Assembly: GCA_945915065.1 (NCBI GenBank)
Contig: CAMEER010000003.1
Location: 1-64,000, forward strand
Origin: an uncultured Clostridia bacterium
GTDB taxonomy: Bacteria > Bacillota > Clostridia > Oscillospirales > Oscillospiraceae
Direction: 5' to 3'
Length of the DNA stretch: 64,000 bases
Shown here: piece by piece, positions 32,438 to 41,171 of the stretch
Layout of the letters: each line of letters starts with the position of its first letter
Numbering within the stretch: the first letter of the stretch is position 1
Program-made: the position numbers and the translations under genes
Notes under the pieces: generated by a model
Database searches by the model: none
Seen by the model: only the letters and a program-made list of their open reading frames with translations
What the model was told of the DNA's origin: nothing

Positions 32438-34318
32438 ATGACAAAGAAGCAAAAAGTAATGCTCACACGTATTCTGATCACCGCAGCTATGCTGATCGCG
32501 CTGAAGTTCATTCCGGTGACCGGAATCCCGAAGCTGATCGCATATCTGATGGTATATTCGCTGATCAGCTATGATATCCTGCGAAAGGCGGCCAGAGGAA
32601 TTATCAACGGGCAGGCGTTTGACGAGAATTTCCTGATGGCGCTGGCGACGCTGGGGGCGTTTTTTCTGGCAGTGTGGACCGGAACCGGCGACTATGTGGA
32701 AGGCATCGCCGTGATGCTGTTTTATCAGGTCGGTGAGCTGTTTGAAAGCTATGCCGTCGGCAAGAGCCGACGGAACATCAGCGCCCTGATGGATATCCGC
32801 CCCGACTACGCCAATGTCGAACGGGACGGCACGCTGGAGCAGGTGGACCCTGACGAGGTGGGGGTGGGCAGTATCATCGTGGTACAGCCCGGCGAGAAAG
32901 TGCCGCTGGACGGTGTGGTCATCGACGGCAGCGCCAGTCTGAATACCAGTGCCCTCACCGGAGAGAGTATGCCCCGTTATGTGAAGGAGGGTGACGAGAT
33001 CATCAGCGGCTGCATCGACATGAGCGGTGTGCTGAAGATCCGAACCACCAAGGTGTTTGGCGAATCCACTGTCTCAAAAATTCTGGATCTGGTGGAAAAT
33101 GCCAGTTCCCGCAAGTCCAGGTCCGAGGCGTTCATTTCCCGTTTTGCCAGAATCTATACCCCTGCTGTTTGTGCCGGCGCGCTGGTGCTGGCCATCGCTG
33201 TACCTCTTGTGCGGCTGTTGTTGGGGATGGACGGCCAGTGGACCGACTGGATCTACCGCGCCTTGACTTTCCTGGTGGTCAGTTGTCCCTGCGCGCTGGT
33301 TATCAGCATTCCCCTCAGCTTCTTTGCCGGTCTCGGCGGCGCAGGCAAGGAGGGTATTCTGATCAAAGGCTCCAACTATCTGGAGGCGCTTTCCCAGACC
33401 CGCTGCATGGTGTTTGATAAAACCGGTACGCTGACGCAGGGCGTGTTTGAGGTGACGGAAGTCCACCACAATGCGTTGGACGAGGCGAAGGTTCTGGAGT
33501 ACGCGGCACTGGCGGAGTGCGCGTCCTCTCATCCGATCAGCAAAAGCCTGCAGAAAGCCTACGGTAAGCCGATCGACCGGAGCCGTGTCACCGATATTCA
33601 GGAGATCAGCGGTCACGGCGTCGTGGCGAATGTGGACGGCCATACCGTTGCGGCGGGTAACAGTAAGCTGATGCGGAAGCTGGAGGTGCATTATCGTGAC
33701 TGCCGCAGCGTGGGCACCATCATCCATATGGCCATCGATGGTCACTACGCCGGACACATTGTGATCTCCGATGTGGTGAAGCCGAATGCCAGGGCGGCCA
33801 TTGCCGCTCTGAAGAAGCGGGGTGTGAAAAAGACGGTTATGCTCACCGGCGATGTCAAGGCCGTGGCAGAGCAGGTGGCGGCGGAACTGGGAGTAGATGA
33901 GGTCCGCAGCGAATTGCTGCCCGGTGACAAGGTAGCTGAGGTGGAAAAGCTGCTGGCGCGGAAAAGCCCCAAAGAGAAACTGGCCTTTGTGGGGGATGGC
34001 ATCAATGACGCACCGGTATTGACCCGTGCGGACATCGGTATCGCCATGGGTGCCATGGGCAGCGATGCTGCCATCGAAGCTGCCGACGTGGTGCTGATGG
34101 ACGATGATCCCATGCAGATTGCCAAAGCCATCGGGATATCCCGCAAGTGTATCGGTATCGTAAAGCAGAATATTGTGCTGTCGCTGGTGATAAAGTTCGT
34201 TTGCCTTGCCCTGACTGCGGTTGGCATCGCGGATATGTGGGCAGCGATTTTTGCCGATGTCGGCGTCATGATCATTGCCGTGCTCAACGCCGTGCGTGCG
34301 CTGGCCTATAACGAGTGA
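32438..34318 (+). CDS. P1B-type heavy-metal exporting ATPase (Zn/Cd/Pb class)
   Basis: Membrane ATPase that exports soft divalent metals, 626 residues. Seen: TGES actuator loop, membrane metal site SCPCALVIS, phosphorylation site DKTGTLTQG, SSHPIS (HP motif), VMLTGD and GDGINDAP. In the last helices the Lys of VIKFVCL and the Asp of FADVGVMI match the Zn/Cd/Pb group (ZntA/CadA) rather than Cu ATPases. It has no N-terminal metal-binding domain; that is supplied by the preceding gene. RBS TAGGAGAAAA. Confidence 0.93.
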   Translation: MTKKQKVMLTRILITAAMLIALKFIPVTGIPKLIAYLMVYSLISYDILRKAARGIINGQAFDENFLMALATLGAFFLAVWTGTGDYVEGIAVMLFYQVGELFESYAVGKSRRNISALMDIRPDYANVERDGTLEQVDPDEVGVGSIIVVQPGEKVPLDGVVIDGSASLNTSALTGESMPRYVKEGDEIISGCIDMSGVLKIRTTKVFGESTVSKILDLVENASSRKSRSEAFISRFARIYTPAVCAGALVLAIAVPLVRLLLGMDGQWTDWIYRALTFLVVSCPCALVISIPLSFFAGLGGAGKEGILIKGSNYLEALSQTRCMVFDKTGTLTQGVFEVTEVHHNALDEAKVLEYAALAECASSHPISKSLQKAYGKPIDRSRVTDIQEISGHGVVANVDGHTVAAGNSKLMRKLEVHYRDCRSVGTIIHMAIDGHYAGHIVISDVVKPNARAAIAALKKRGVKKTVMLTGDVKAVAEQVAAELGVDEVRSELLPGDKVAEVEKLLARKSPKEKLAFVGDGINDAPVLTRADIGIAMGAMGSDAAIEAADVVLMDDDPMQIAKAIGISRKCIGIVKQNIVLSLVIKFVCLALTAVGIADMWAAIFADVGVMIIAVLNAVRALAYNE

Positions 34319-34327
34319 AATAATGCT

Positions 34328-34375
34328 GCAAGTAAAAGAGAACCGGCATAAATGTGCCGGTTCTCTTTTACTTGC
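34328..34375. terminator. Terminator of the metal-export operon
   Basis: Perfect 21-bp stem (GCAAGTAAAAGAGAACCGGCA) with a 6-nt loop, and CTCTTTTACTT behind it. Confidence 0.8.
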
Positions 34376-34422
34376 ATATGAGGAAAGAGCAGATAAAAGA
34401 TGTCATCTTTTAAGGTTAGGGG

Positions 34423-34451
34423 TAGACAACCAAAGAATAATGTGTTATACT
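34423..34451 (+). promoter_or_regulatory. Promoter of the DUF2325/DUF3793 operon
   Basis: TAGACA (34423-34428), 17 bp, TATACT (34446-34451). Confidence 0.6.
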
Positions 34452-34487
34452 CTGCATCAGTTAGCTAAAGCTAACTGATGCAGAGTA
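34448..34487. promoter_or_regulatory. 40-bp perfect palindromic operator over the -10 and start region
   Basis: Two 19-bp arms (TACTCTGCATCAGTTAGCT and its complement) around AA. The centre AGTTAGCTAAAGCTAACT resembles DtxR/IdeR-family operators (TTAG...CTAA). It overlaps the -10, so binding would repress. The DUF2325/DUF3793 pair is, from general knowledge, often near ferrous-iron genes, which would suit an iron-responsive repressor; that link is inference. Confidence 0.7.
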
Positions 34488-34552
34488 TTTGAGGGATATC
34501 AAGTTCCGTTTTACGAATACTAAGGAAGCAGCGTAGTGAAAGGAGTCGGCAT

Positions 34553-34840
34553 ATGAGCGTTGTGATCCTAGGCGGCAACGAGTGCATGGAGCGCCGCTAT
34601 AAAGAGGTATGCCGGGCCTACCGCTGTCAGGCAAAGGTGCTGACGAAAACGGCAGGCGGGCTGAAAAATAGGTTGGGCACTCCAGATTTGATGATCTTTT
34701 TCACCAACACCATGTCTCACAAGCTGGTGCAGGGTGCTTTGAGTGAGGTAAAAGGCGGCAGCACCATTATTGAGCGGTGCCATACCAGCTCGCTTTCCGC
34801 GCTGCGGAGCATTTTGGAAAAGCATGTGCCAAAGGAGTGA
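34553..34840 (+). CDS. DUF2325 domain protein
   Basis: 95 residues. The start MSVVILGGNECMERRY and the later LMIFFTNTMSHKLVQGAL are typical of DUF2325, a small Rossmann-like fold whose function is unknown. It contains Cys11 and Cys20, which could bind metal or a cluster. GAAAGGAG precedes the ATG. The next gene starts 5 bp after its stop, so both are made together. Confidence 0.85.
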   Translation: MSVVILGGNECMERRYKEVCRAYRCQAKVLTKTAGGLKNRLGTPDLMIFFTNTMSHKLVQGALSEVKGGSTIIERCHTSSLSALRSILEKHVPKE

Positions 34841-34844
34841 TGAA

Positions 34845-35399
34845 ATGTCGGAAGAATTGGTGATCCGGCAGGGGGCACCCACGCTGGCAGGCATTAAGAC
34901 CGGCAGCCTGTTCCCCTGCCCTTATGATGACAGGGAGGAGCTGCTGGCGGACATCCGGGGGCTGAACCGGATACTGTCACCCAAGGGGCTGTGCCTTTTG
35001 CCCATCCGGTACCGGGAAAAACAGGCACTTTTGTACCTGTATCGTCCGGCAGGATTGCGCCGTGATCTGAAAGACGGCCTTGCCTCGGAGATTCTGCGCC
35101 GGGAGGGGTATCCGGATGGCTCCTGCCAGCGCTGCGTGGCAAAGCTGATCCGCCGGTTCCATGAGGCGGGGGAGTTTCCCCATGAGGTAGGATTATTTCT
35201 CAGCTACCCTCCGGAGGACGTGAAGGGTTTTATTGACCATCGTGCGGAACATTTCAAGTGTGCCGGTATGTGGAAGGTATACAGCGATGAAAACCGCGCA
35301 CAGCAGTTGTTTGCGGCGTTCAGACGTTGTACGGAGACATACTGTGCCCTGTGGCGTTCAGGAGTTGACCTCCAGCATCTTGCCGTAGCTGCCGATTGA
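34845..35399 (+). CDS. DUF3793 family protein
   Basis: 184 residues. Seen: LNRILSPKGLCLLPIRYREKQ, an HEVGLFLSYPPEDVKGFI motif and a following CAGMWKVYSDE stretch, all usual in DUF3793. The function is unknown. The start at 34845 follows AAAGGAG; longer upstream reading overlaps the preceding gene. Cotranscribed with the DUF2325 gene under the palindromic operator. Confidence 0.82.
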   Translation: MSEELVIRQGAPTLAGIKTGSLFPCPYDDREELLADIRGLNRILSPKGLCLLPIRYREKQALLYLYRPAGLRRDLKDGLASEILRREGYPDGSCQRCVAKLIRRFHEAGEFPHEVGLFLSYPPEDVKGFIDHRAEHFKCAGMWKVYSDENRAQQLFAAFRRCTETYCALWRSGVDLQHLAVAAD

Positions 35400-35423
35400 G
35401 CTGTTGGTTGAGTGTTAATTGTC

Positions 35424-35452
35424 TTGTAACTGCGGAAAAAGTGTGATATAAT
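35424..35452 (+). promoter_or_regulatory. Promoter of the 125-residue membrane protein gene
   Basis: TTGTAA (35424-35429), 17 bp, consensus TATAAT (35447-35452). Confidence 0.65.
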
Positions 35453-35492
35453 CGAAAAAACGAGCAGATCAGCGCGGTGGGAGGGAAAAGCC

Positions 35493-35870
35493 GTGTCGCC
35501 GGATTTCCGGAAGAAGATAGAGAAATATGCGCCGCGGCTTGGCGTTATCGCGATTGCCCTGTTTGTAGTGATCAGCAGCGTCATCGTGACCGTACAGAAA
35601 CAGGAGGAGTACCGGCGCAGTACCTTTGACGTATATCTGGCGGAAGCATCGAAAGAACAAGCGGCGCAGCAGAGTGGAACGCAGGAGGTCCCGATTGAGG
35701 AAACACCGGTGATAGAAGGGGAGGATATACACAGCCTCATATACGCCGCGCCCAGCGGAAAACGCTATCACTATGACGCCCGATGTCCCGGCAAGAACAG
35801 CCGGGAGATCACATGGGATGAGGCGGAGCAGCGCGGGTTGACGCCCTGCAAGAAATGTGTGCTGAAATAG
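35493..35870 (+). CDS. Single-pass membrane protein with C-terminal Cys motif
   Basis: 125 residues starting with GTG (RBS GGGAGGG). A basic N-terminus is followed by one membrane helix (LGVIAIALFVVISSVIVTV, ~residues 16-34), an acidic/Gln linker and a C-terminal module: VY-like SLIYAAPSGKRYHYDARC...GLTPCKKC. The pattern 'YHxxxC...A...G..PC..C' is a small zinc-ribbon-like unit (as in Ada or nuclease tails), probably displayed outside the cell. Function unknown. Confidence 0.75.
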   Translation: MSPDFRKKIEKYAPRLGVIAIALFVVISSVIVTVQKQEEYRRSTFDVYLAEASKEQAAQQSGTQEVPIEETPVIEGEDIHSLIYAAPSGKRYHYDARCPGKNSREITWDEAEQRGLTPCKKCVLK

Positions 35871-35872
35871 GG

Positions 35873-35906
35873 AAAAGGCGGAACTGCCGACGCAGTTCCG
35901 CCTTTT
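35873..35906. terminator. Bidirectional terminator
   Basis: AAAAGGCGGAACTGC / GCAGTTCCGCCTTTT hairpin between convergent genes. Confidence 0.85.
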
Positions 35907-35921
35907 GCTGTATATGGTGTT

Positions 35922-36530
35922 TTATCCCCGGCGTACCCGGTATATGTGGGCGGAGATACAGTAGGAAATACCCAAACCGACTGCGGTGACCAGAAGTACG
36001 ATCAAAAGCATAGTAGAAACCATCATAGAGTCCAGTGCGGCCACCAGATGATCGCTATAGGAAACACCGGCCACAACGCCTCCGCAGGTCAGCAGGATGT
36101 AAATGATACGTCCCTTTTCCACGCCGAGACGAAACATCAGCGGCAGGTCCACCATCAGCAGAACCAGTGACAGGCAGGCAAGGATCACTGTGCTCATGAT
36201 ACCCTCTGCATCAAAAGGCGTTGCTTTTATTATGCCGGTGACGATCCGCGCCGCAATGGACAGCGCGGAAATGCTCCCCACCAGAAGAAGTCCCAGCACA
36301 TACTTGCTGCCCACGATCTCTTTGACGGAATAGGGCATCATGGCAGCCAGCTCATCCCACTTGGAGCGCTCGTCGTAGGCCAATGCCGTGATGGGCAGCA
36401 TGGCACCGTAGAAGATGGCGAAAGCTGACATGGAATAGCCGGGGAGACAGGCAAACAGTACCATTAAAAGCAGAATGAACTTTGCCTGCTTGAGCAATGT
36501 ATAAATATCTTTCCACACAAGTCCCTTCAT
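35922..36530 (-). CDS. ABC-2 family transporter permease
   Basis: 202 residues with about six hydrophobic helices and the family motif LPITALAYDERSKWDELAAM (ABC2_membrane_5 group). It pairs with the ATPase encoded just upstream, whose stop overlaps this start (ATGA at 36527-36530). Substrate unknown; such GntR-linked exporters often answer to cell-wall-active compounds. Confidence 0.87.
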   Translation of the reverse strand: MKGLVWKDIYTLLKQAKFILLLMVLFACLPGYSMSAFAIFYGAMLPITALAYDERSKWDELAAMMPYSVKEIVGSKYVLGLLLVGSISALSIAARIVTGIIKATPFDAEGIMSTVILACLSLVLLMVDLPLMFRLGVEKGRIIYILLTCGGVVAGVSYSDHLVAALDSMMVSTMLLIVLLVTAVGLGISYCISAHIYRVRRG

Positions 36531-37378
36531 TCCTGCGTACCCCCCTTCGCCAGAAACAAAATGATATCCTCCAGATTGGTGTGCTCCAGCGGCAGGTCAT
36601 AAGGCACCTTGGAGCGCAGGACCAGTGCCCGTGCGCCGTATTCGCTGCAGGTTTTGCCTACAATACTGTCCTCCGGCAGATCAGCCAGCCGTTCCCGGGA
36701 CAGCCTTACCAGTGCGTACTCTTCCAACAGCCGGTCTTTTTCCTCGCACAGCAGCAGTTGTCCTTTATGAAGAAAGGCGATGTAGTCGCAGATTTTCTCC
36801 AGATCGCTGACGATGTGGGAGGACAGCAGGATGGAGCGATCCTCCTGCCGGGTGTACTCGTTGAAAATGTCCAGAATTTCGTCCCGCACCATGGGATCAA
36901 GGCCGCTGGTGGCCTCGTCCAGAATCAGCAGCTTCGCCTGATGGGACAAAGCCACGGCAATGGCCAGCTTCATCTTCATGCCGCGGGAATAGTCACGGAA
37001 TGCCTTATCCTGCGGCAGAGCAAACTGACGGAGATAATTCTCATACGTATCCGGCTCCCACCGGCGATAGGTATTGGCCATCACGCGCCCCACGTTGTGG
37101 GCGTTCAGCACCTCGGGGTAATAGGCCTCGTCCAGCACCACGCCAATATCCTCTTTTATGTCGGAAAAAGCGCGGCTTTGGTTATCCACACCCAGTACGG
37201 ACACACTGCCGGCATCCCGCTTGATGGCGTTCATGATCAGCTTGATGGTGGTGCTTTTACCGGCGCCGTTTTCACCCACCAGCCCCATGATGCTGCCGGA
37301 GGGCAGCGCCAGATCAAGGCCTCCCAGTCGGAAACCGGGGTATTCCTTGACCAGTCCTTTTAGTTCAATCGCGTTCAA
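36527..37378 (-). CDS. ABC transporter ATP-binding protein
   Basis: 283 residues with Walker A GENGAGKSTTIKL, signature YSRGMKMKLAIAVAL, Walker B LLILDEATSGLD and the switch His in LLSSHIV. It resembles the YtrB/BcrA exporter class. It overlaps the GntR gene upstream by 4 bp and the permease downstream by 4 bp, so the three genes are translationally coupled. Confidence 0.93.
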   Translation of the reverse strand: MNAIELKGLVKEYPGFRLGGLDLALPSGSIMGLVGENGAGKSTTIKLIMNAIKRDAGSVSVLGVDNQSRAFSDIKEDIGVVLDEAYYPEVLNAHNVGRVMANTYRRWEPDTYENYLRQFALPQDKAFRDYSRGMKMKLAIAVALSHQAKLLILDEATSGLDPMVRDEILDIFNEYTRQEDRSILLSSHIVSDLEKICDYIAFLHKGQLLLCEEKDRLLEEYALVRLSRERLADLPEDSIVGKTCSEYGARALVLRSKVPYDLPLEHTNLEDIILFLAKGGTQE

Positions 37379-37767
37379 AATGTATCATCCTTTCCTTCAT
37401 TCTCCCAAATCAAACGCAGCATCCGCACCGTATCCTCTTCACTGAGGGAGCAGCCTGCCGCCAGAGTCACGATCTCGGTCATATGATCCTCGATCTGCTT
37501 CAAATGGGCTTCCCGCACCAATTCCAGATTCTTCTCCGCTACATAGCAGCCCTTACCGGGCACGCGGTCGATAAAACCGTCCCGCTCCAGCTCGTCATAG
37601 GCTCTTGTAGTGGTGATAACGCTGATCCGCAGGTCCTTGGCCAGCGCCCGGATAGACGGCAGCGCGTCGCCCGGCGAGAGTTCACCGGAGATGATGCAGT
37701 TTTTGACCTGTGTATAGATCTGCTCATAAATGGGCTTTCCGCTGGCGTTGCTGATGATCAGATTCAA
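37375..37767 (-). CDS. GntR-family regulator (YtrA-like)
   Basis: 130 residues: N-terminal winged helix (IYEQIYTQVKNCIISGELSPG, LPSIRALAKDLRISVITTTRAYDELERDG) with a short C-terminal dimer helix typical of the YtrA subfamily. It starts with TTG 8 bp behind GGAGG. It is the first gene of its own ABC operon and probably represses it through the dyad at 37784-37810. Confidence 0.92.
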   Translation of the reverse strand: MNLIISNASGKPIYEQIYTQVKNCIISGELSPGDALPSIRALAKDLRISVITTTRAYDELERDGFIDRVPGKGCYVAEKNLELVREAHLKQIEDHMTEIVTLAAGCSLSEEDTVRMLRLIWENEGKDDTF

Positions 37768-37783
37768 ATGTACGCCTCCGTTC

Positions 37784-37835
37784 TACTGTATATATTCGAT
37801 ATAGACAGTATAAGCATATGATGAGCATTTGTCAA
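37784..37835 (-). promoter_or_regulatory. Promoter and GntR operator of the ABC operon
   Basis: Minus strand TTGACA (37830-37835), 17 bp, TATACT (37807-37812). An imperfect palindrome 37784-37810 with TACTGT / ACAGTA ends and an ATAT core overlaps the -10 and start site, a YtrA-type operator position. Confidence 0.7.
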
Positions 37836-37850
37836 TACCTTTTCAAAAAT

Positions 37851-37890
37851 AAAGAGATGCCTCCGGCGGAATCACCGGAGACATCTCTTT
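37851..37890. terminator. Terminator of the NlpC/P60 gene
   Basis: AAAGAGATG-CTCCGG / CCGGAG-CATCTCTTT hairpin, in front of the GntR promoter. Confidence 0.75.
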
Positions 37891-37906
37891 ATCATGATTT
37901 CAGCGA

Positions 37907-38992
37907 TCAGAAAACACGGCGTGCTGTCAGGTAACGGTTGGCGTAATAAGTCTCGCTGAGACTGGAGATGATCACGCCGCGGCTGGAGGACGCGTGGATA
38001 AACTGTCCGCCGCCGACATAAATACCCACATGGCTGGCTGCGGAGCTGGTGTTGTAAGTGCCGAAGAAGAACACCAGATCGCCGGGCTGCAGCTCACTCA
38101 TGGATACTGCATAGCCATTGTTCAGCTGCGGAGTGGCGCCATGCGCGAGACTGACGCCAAAGTGGGAGAAGACAAACATGGTAAATCCGGAGCAGTCAAA
38201 GCCGCCGGGGCCGGCGCCGCCATAGACATAAGGCGTACCCAGATACTGCTGGGCAAAAGCGGCAACGTCACTGCCGGAACCGCTGACCACAGTCCCGCCG
38301 CTTTCACCTGTGCCGCCTGCTGCGGCAGTGCCGGTCTGGGGCTTTTTCGTCGTGGCCTTGGGCTTAGGCGCCTCCTTCTCCATGGTCAGGTCCAGATCGT
38401 CACCGGTGACGTAGCCGGTCTTATCGCCGCTCTTGACGGCAAACCATCCGTTTTCCAGACCGGTCACCTCCACACGGTCGCCATCCTTCAAGGTGGCCAG
38501 CACCTCGCTGTCACCGTCGGCTTCCTTCAGCAGCGGCATTTCTTCAGCGTCCACGACGCCGTAGGTCTGGAAGGTTTCGCTGCGCTTGAGCAGTTCCACA
38601 TACTCCGGCGAGACAAAGCCGGTGCAGTCGTTATAGCTGACACGGAACCAGTCGTCCAGATCCTCCATCACCGAAACGAGAGCGTCCAGCGGGAGCAGGA
38701 TGTAAACGTTGCTCTCCTCAGTGGGGTCAAAGTAAAGGGGAATATACTTTTCCGTGATCTTGCCCACAGCCTTGACCTTTGTGTCGCTGGGCAGCAGACG
38801 GGGAAGCTCGGGCTTCTGTCCCTGAGCCTCAAGGCCGGAGGTCAGGGCGCTTTTCAGAACCAGCGTCTCCTCTGCCGGCAGGACGACCGTATTGGGTTTG
38901 CCGGAGGACGCCCATGCGCATACGGTGGTATTGCATAGCATTGCCGCGGTCATCACAGCCGCGGCAAGCATACGATGATTACTTGGTCTCAC
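37907..38992 (-). CDS. Secreted SH3-domain NlpC/P60 peptidoglycan hydrolase
   Basis: 361 residues, GTG start behind AAGGAGG. Signal peptide (~1-28, AAAVMTAAMLCNTTVCAWA), two bacterial SH3 domains (~65-130 and ~140-205), a Lys/Pro/Thr/Gly linker (~210-240), and an NlpC/P60 catalytic domain with GGFDCSGFTMFVF (nucleophile Cys), ASHVGIYVG (His) and FIHASS. It cuts D-Glu-meso-DAP or related bonds in wall peptides during growth or separation. Confidence 0.93.
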   Translation of the reverse strand: MRPSNHRMLAAAVMTAAMLCNTTVCAWASSGKPNTVVLPAEETLVLKSALTSGLEAQGQKPELPRLLPSDTKVKAVGKITEKYIPLYFDPTEESNVYILLPLDALVSVMEDLDDWFRVSYNDCTGFVSPEYVELLKRSETFQTYGVVDAEEMPLLKEADGDSEVLATLKDGDRVEVTGLENGWFAVKSGDKTGYVTGDDLDLTMEKEAPKPKATTKKPQTGTAAAGGTGESGGTVVSGSGSDVAAFAQQYLGTPYVYGGAGPGGFDCSGFTMFVFSHFGVSLAHGATPQLNNGYAVSMSELQPGDLVFFFGTYNTSSAASHVGIYVGGGQFIHASSSRGVIISSLSETYYANRYLTARRVF

Positions 38993-39004
38993 GAGGCCGC
39001 CTCC

Positions 39005-39304
39005 TTACAGTTTGCCGGCCAAAGCACGTTCCAACCAGATGGAACCCACATCCATGGCGGCGTACAAACTGCTCTTTTCGGATTTTTTCACCACGCGGTC
39101 GCGGGATTTCAGATCCGGGTCCGTCAGCTGCAGTTGGACGGATACGCGGGTGGCCACGTTCATGTCCTGCTCTTTTTTCGTCTCAAGGATCTGAAACATC
39201 ACAATATATTTATCCGCCATGGAACCATAGTAGATCAGGTTGTCAACCCGCCGCAGGGGGTGGTTTTTATAAACAAGGCCTTCGCCCTTTTTCACATCTG
39301 CCAT
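39005..39304 (-). CDS. Conserved-looking hypothetical protein (99 residues)
   Basis: Start at 39304 behind AGGAGG, with its own consensus promoter. The text (MADVKKGEGLVYKNHPLRRV, IVMFQILETKKEQDMNVATR, SVQLQLTDPDLKSRDRVVKK) is that of a small soluble protein with no signal or membrane helix. I do not recognise a family. Its place just before the NlpC/P60 gene (12 bp) suggests cotranscription, nothing more. Confidence 0.75.
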   Translation of the reverse strand: MADVKKGEGLVYKNHPLRRVDNLIYYGSMADKYIVMFQILETKKEQDMNVATRVSVQLQLTDPDLKSRDRVVKKSEKSSLYAAMDVGSIWLERALAGKL

Positions 39305-39341
39305 TGCGATGACTGCCTCCTGTTCGTAAGAATTGTTCCTT

Positions 39342-39370
39342 AGTATAGCACAAAAAGCCGCCCCTGTCAA
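39342..39370 (-). promoter_or_regulatory. Promoter of the 99-residue protein / NlpC-P60 operon
   Basis: Minus strand TTGACA (39365-39370), 17 bp, TATACT (39342-39347). Confidence 0.7.
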
Positions 39371-39406
39371 ATCAGGGCTTCCGCGGGGCCGGAAATCGCA
39401 CAAAAA

Positions 39407-39434
39407 TGAGGAAAAACCCAACGGTTTTCCCTCA
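39407..39434 (-). terminator. Terminator of ireB
   Basis: TGAGGGAAAAC / GTTTTTCCTCA stem followed on the minus strand by TTTTTG. Confidence 0.75.
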
Positions 39435-39452
39435 TTTGACACAAAAGAGCAA

Positions 39453-39698
39453 TCAGATATCCAGATATCGCTTTACCAGAATCTGCAGCAATTCATCCCG
39501 GTCAATCTTGCAGATCAGTGTCCGGGCGCCGTTATGATTGGTAATATAAGTAGGATCTTCCGATAAAATGTAGCCTACGATCTGGTTTACGGGATCATAT
39601 CCCTTTTCCTTCAGTGCCTCATATACCGAGGTCAGCACATGATGTACCTGGGAATCCCGGTCTTCTGCGGCATTAAACTTTCTGGTATAGTCGTCCAT
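39453..39698 (-). CDS. ireB: IreB-family regulatory phosphoprotein (UPF0297/YrzL)
   Basis: 81 residues: YEALKEKGYDPVNQIVGYIL and SEDPTYITNHNGARTLICKI are diagnostic. In Enterococcus, IreB is phosphorylated by the PASTA kinase IreK and tunes cephalosporin resistance. Usually it is followed by ruvX; here it is alone. Confidence 0.92.
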   Translation of the reverse strand: MDDYTRKFNAAEDRDSQVHHVLTSVYEALKEKGYDPVNQIVGYILSEDPTYITNHNGARTLICKIDRDELLQILVKRYLDI

Positions 39699-39734
39699 TG
39701 AGGCACCACCTTTCCGTATGACGTTCTTTTTCCT

Positions 39735-39763
39735 ATTATACGACCAAGAAGATGAACTGTAAA
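39735..39763 (-). promoter_or_regulatory. Promoter of ireB
   Basis: Minus strand TTTACA (39758-39763), 17 bp, consensus TATAAT (39735-39740). Confidence 0.7.
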
Positions 39764-39772
39764 GGACTATTT

Positions 39773-40408
39773 TTATTTCGTGCCAAAAATACGGTCGCCG
39801 GCGTCACCCAGACCGGGAACAATGTAGCCGTGCTCGTTCAGGTGATCATCCACAGCGCCGGCATAGATCTCCACATCGGGGTGGGACTTGCTGATATATT
39901 CAATGCCTTCGGGAGCAGCCACCAGCACCATCAGCTTGATGTGCTTGCAGCCCCGCTTCTTCATCTCGGCAATGGCGGCCTCAGCGCTGCCGCCGGTGGC
40001 CAGCATGGGATCAACGATCAGAATATCGCGCTCGGCAATATCCTTGGGCATCTTGCAGAAGTAAACGTGGGGCTCCAGCGTTTCCTCATCGCGGAACATA
40101 CCGATATGGCCGACACGGGCGGAGGGGACCATACGCAGCACGCCGTCCACCAGGCCGAGGCCTGCACGGAGGATAGGAACGACGGCAAACTTTTTGCCGG
40201 CCAGTGTAGGCATTTCCGCCTTGCACAGGGGCGTTTCGATTTCCTTGGTCGTCAGGGGCAGGTCACGGGTCGCCTCGTAGGTGATCAGCATACCGATCTC
40301 AGAAACCAGTTCCCGGAAATCCTTGACGCTGGTGTTCTTGTCGCGCATGATGGTCAACTTGTGTGCCACCAGAGGGTGATCCATAATATGTACTTTTTCA
40401 CTGAACAT
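39773..40408 (-). CDS. upp: Uracil phosphoribosyltransferase
   Basis: Salvages uracil to UMP with PRPP, 211 residues. Seen: the start [20 protein letters not shown], the [12 protein letters not shown] loop and the PRPP site [14 protein letters not shown]. The start at 40408 follows GGAGG; the region upstream overlaps the end of tsaB. It sits 34 bp behind tsaB on the same strand. Confidence 0.95.
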   Translation of the reverse strand: MFSEKVHIMDHPLVAHKLTIMRDKNTSVKDFRELVSEIGMLITYEATRDLPLTTKEIETPLCKAEMPTLAGKKFAVVPILRAGLGLVDGVLRMVPSARVGHIGMFRDEETLEPHVYFCKMPKDIAERDILIVDPMLATGGSAEAAIAEMKKRGCKHIKLMVLVAAPEGIEYISKSHPDVEIYAGAVDDHLNEHGYIVPGLGDAGDRIFGTK

Positions 40409-40442
40409 TGCATTTTCCTCCGTCAAATATATATTTACAAGT

Positions 40443-41171
40443 TTACTTGCTTCCCTGACGATCAATGGTAATAGGCAGCCCCTTGGCCAAACGCTCCCGC
40501 TCCGCCTGACTCAGACGCAGATAGACGGGACGCAGCTCCTGCGCCGTTACGGTGCGGCCCTCGGCAGCCATGCGCTGCGCGAGAAGACCGACGCCGGACG
40601 CCTTCTGGTACAGGCTGTCGGCACCAGCCATGCGGCAGGGGATGCCCTTTTCCAGCAGATAAGTATAGCACAGCTTCGCACCGTCGCCAACTATTATTTT
40701 CCTGTTTTTATCGTTAATTATATCTTCTGCCAGCACCTCCAGCGCCACGGCCCGATCCTCGCACCGGCGTGACAGTACCCCTTCACGGCAATCGAACACC
40801 GCGTTGTAGATCTGCTGACGGCGGGCATCCATGGCGCAGATCACGGTGCCGTCGAAATCGCGGACATTTTCCGCCATAGCCTCCAGTGTGGACACGCCGC
40901 AGCAGGGCAGATCCAGCGCCCAGGCAAGTCCCTTGGCGGCGGATATGCCGATGCGCAGCCCCGTAAAGCTGCCCGGCCCGGCGGCCACGGCGATCAATCC
41001 CATATCCTGCGCCGACAGAGCCGCGTGCTGCAGCATAGCGTCCACCAGCGGCATCAGGGTGACACTGTGGGTCAGGCCGATGTTCTGATAGGCGCTGGCC
41101 AGCACCACGCCATCCTCCACCACGGCGGCGGACACCGACTTTGCGGAGGTTTCCAAAGCCAGAATTTTCAT
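40443..41171 (-). CDS. tsaB: tRNA threonylcarbamoyladenosine biosynthesis protein TsaB
   Basis: Partner of TsaD in making t6A37 of ANN-decoding tRNAs. 242 residues. N-terminus [19 protein letters not shown], then [24 protein letters not shown]. Overlaps tsaE by 4 bp (ATGA). The usual partners rimI and tsaD are not in this window. Confidence 0.94.
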   Translation of the reverse strand: MKILALETSAKSVSAAVVEDGVVLASAYQNIGLTHSVTLMPLVDAMLQHAALSAQDMGLIAVAAGPGSFTGLRIGISAAKGLAWALDLPCCGVSTLEAMAENVRDFDGTVICAMDARRQQIYNAVFDCREGVLSRRCEDRAVALEVLAEDIINDKNRKIIVGDGAKLCYTYLLEKGIPCRMAGADSLYQKASGVGLLAQRMAAEGRTVTAQELRPVYLRLSQAERERLAKGLPITIDRQGSK

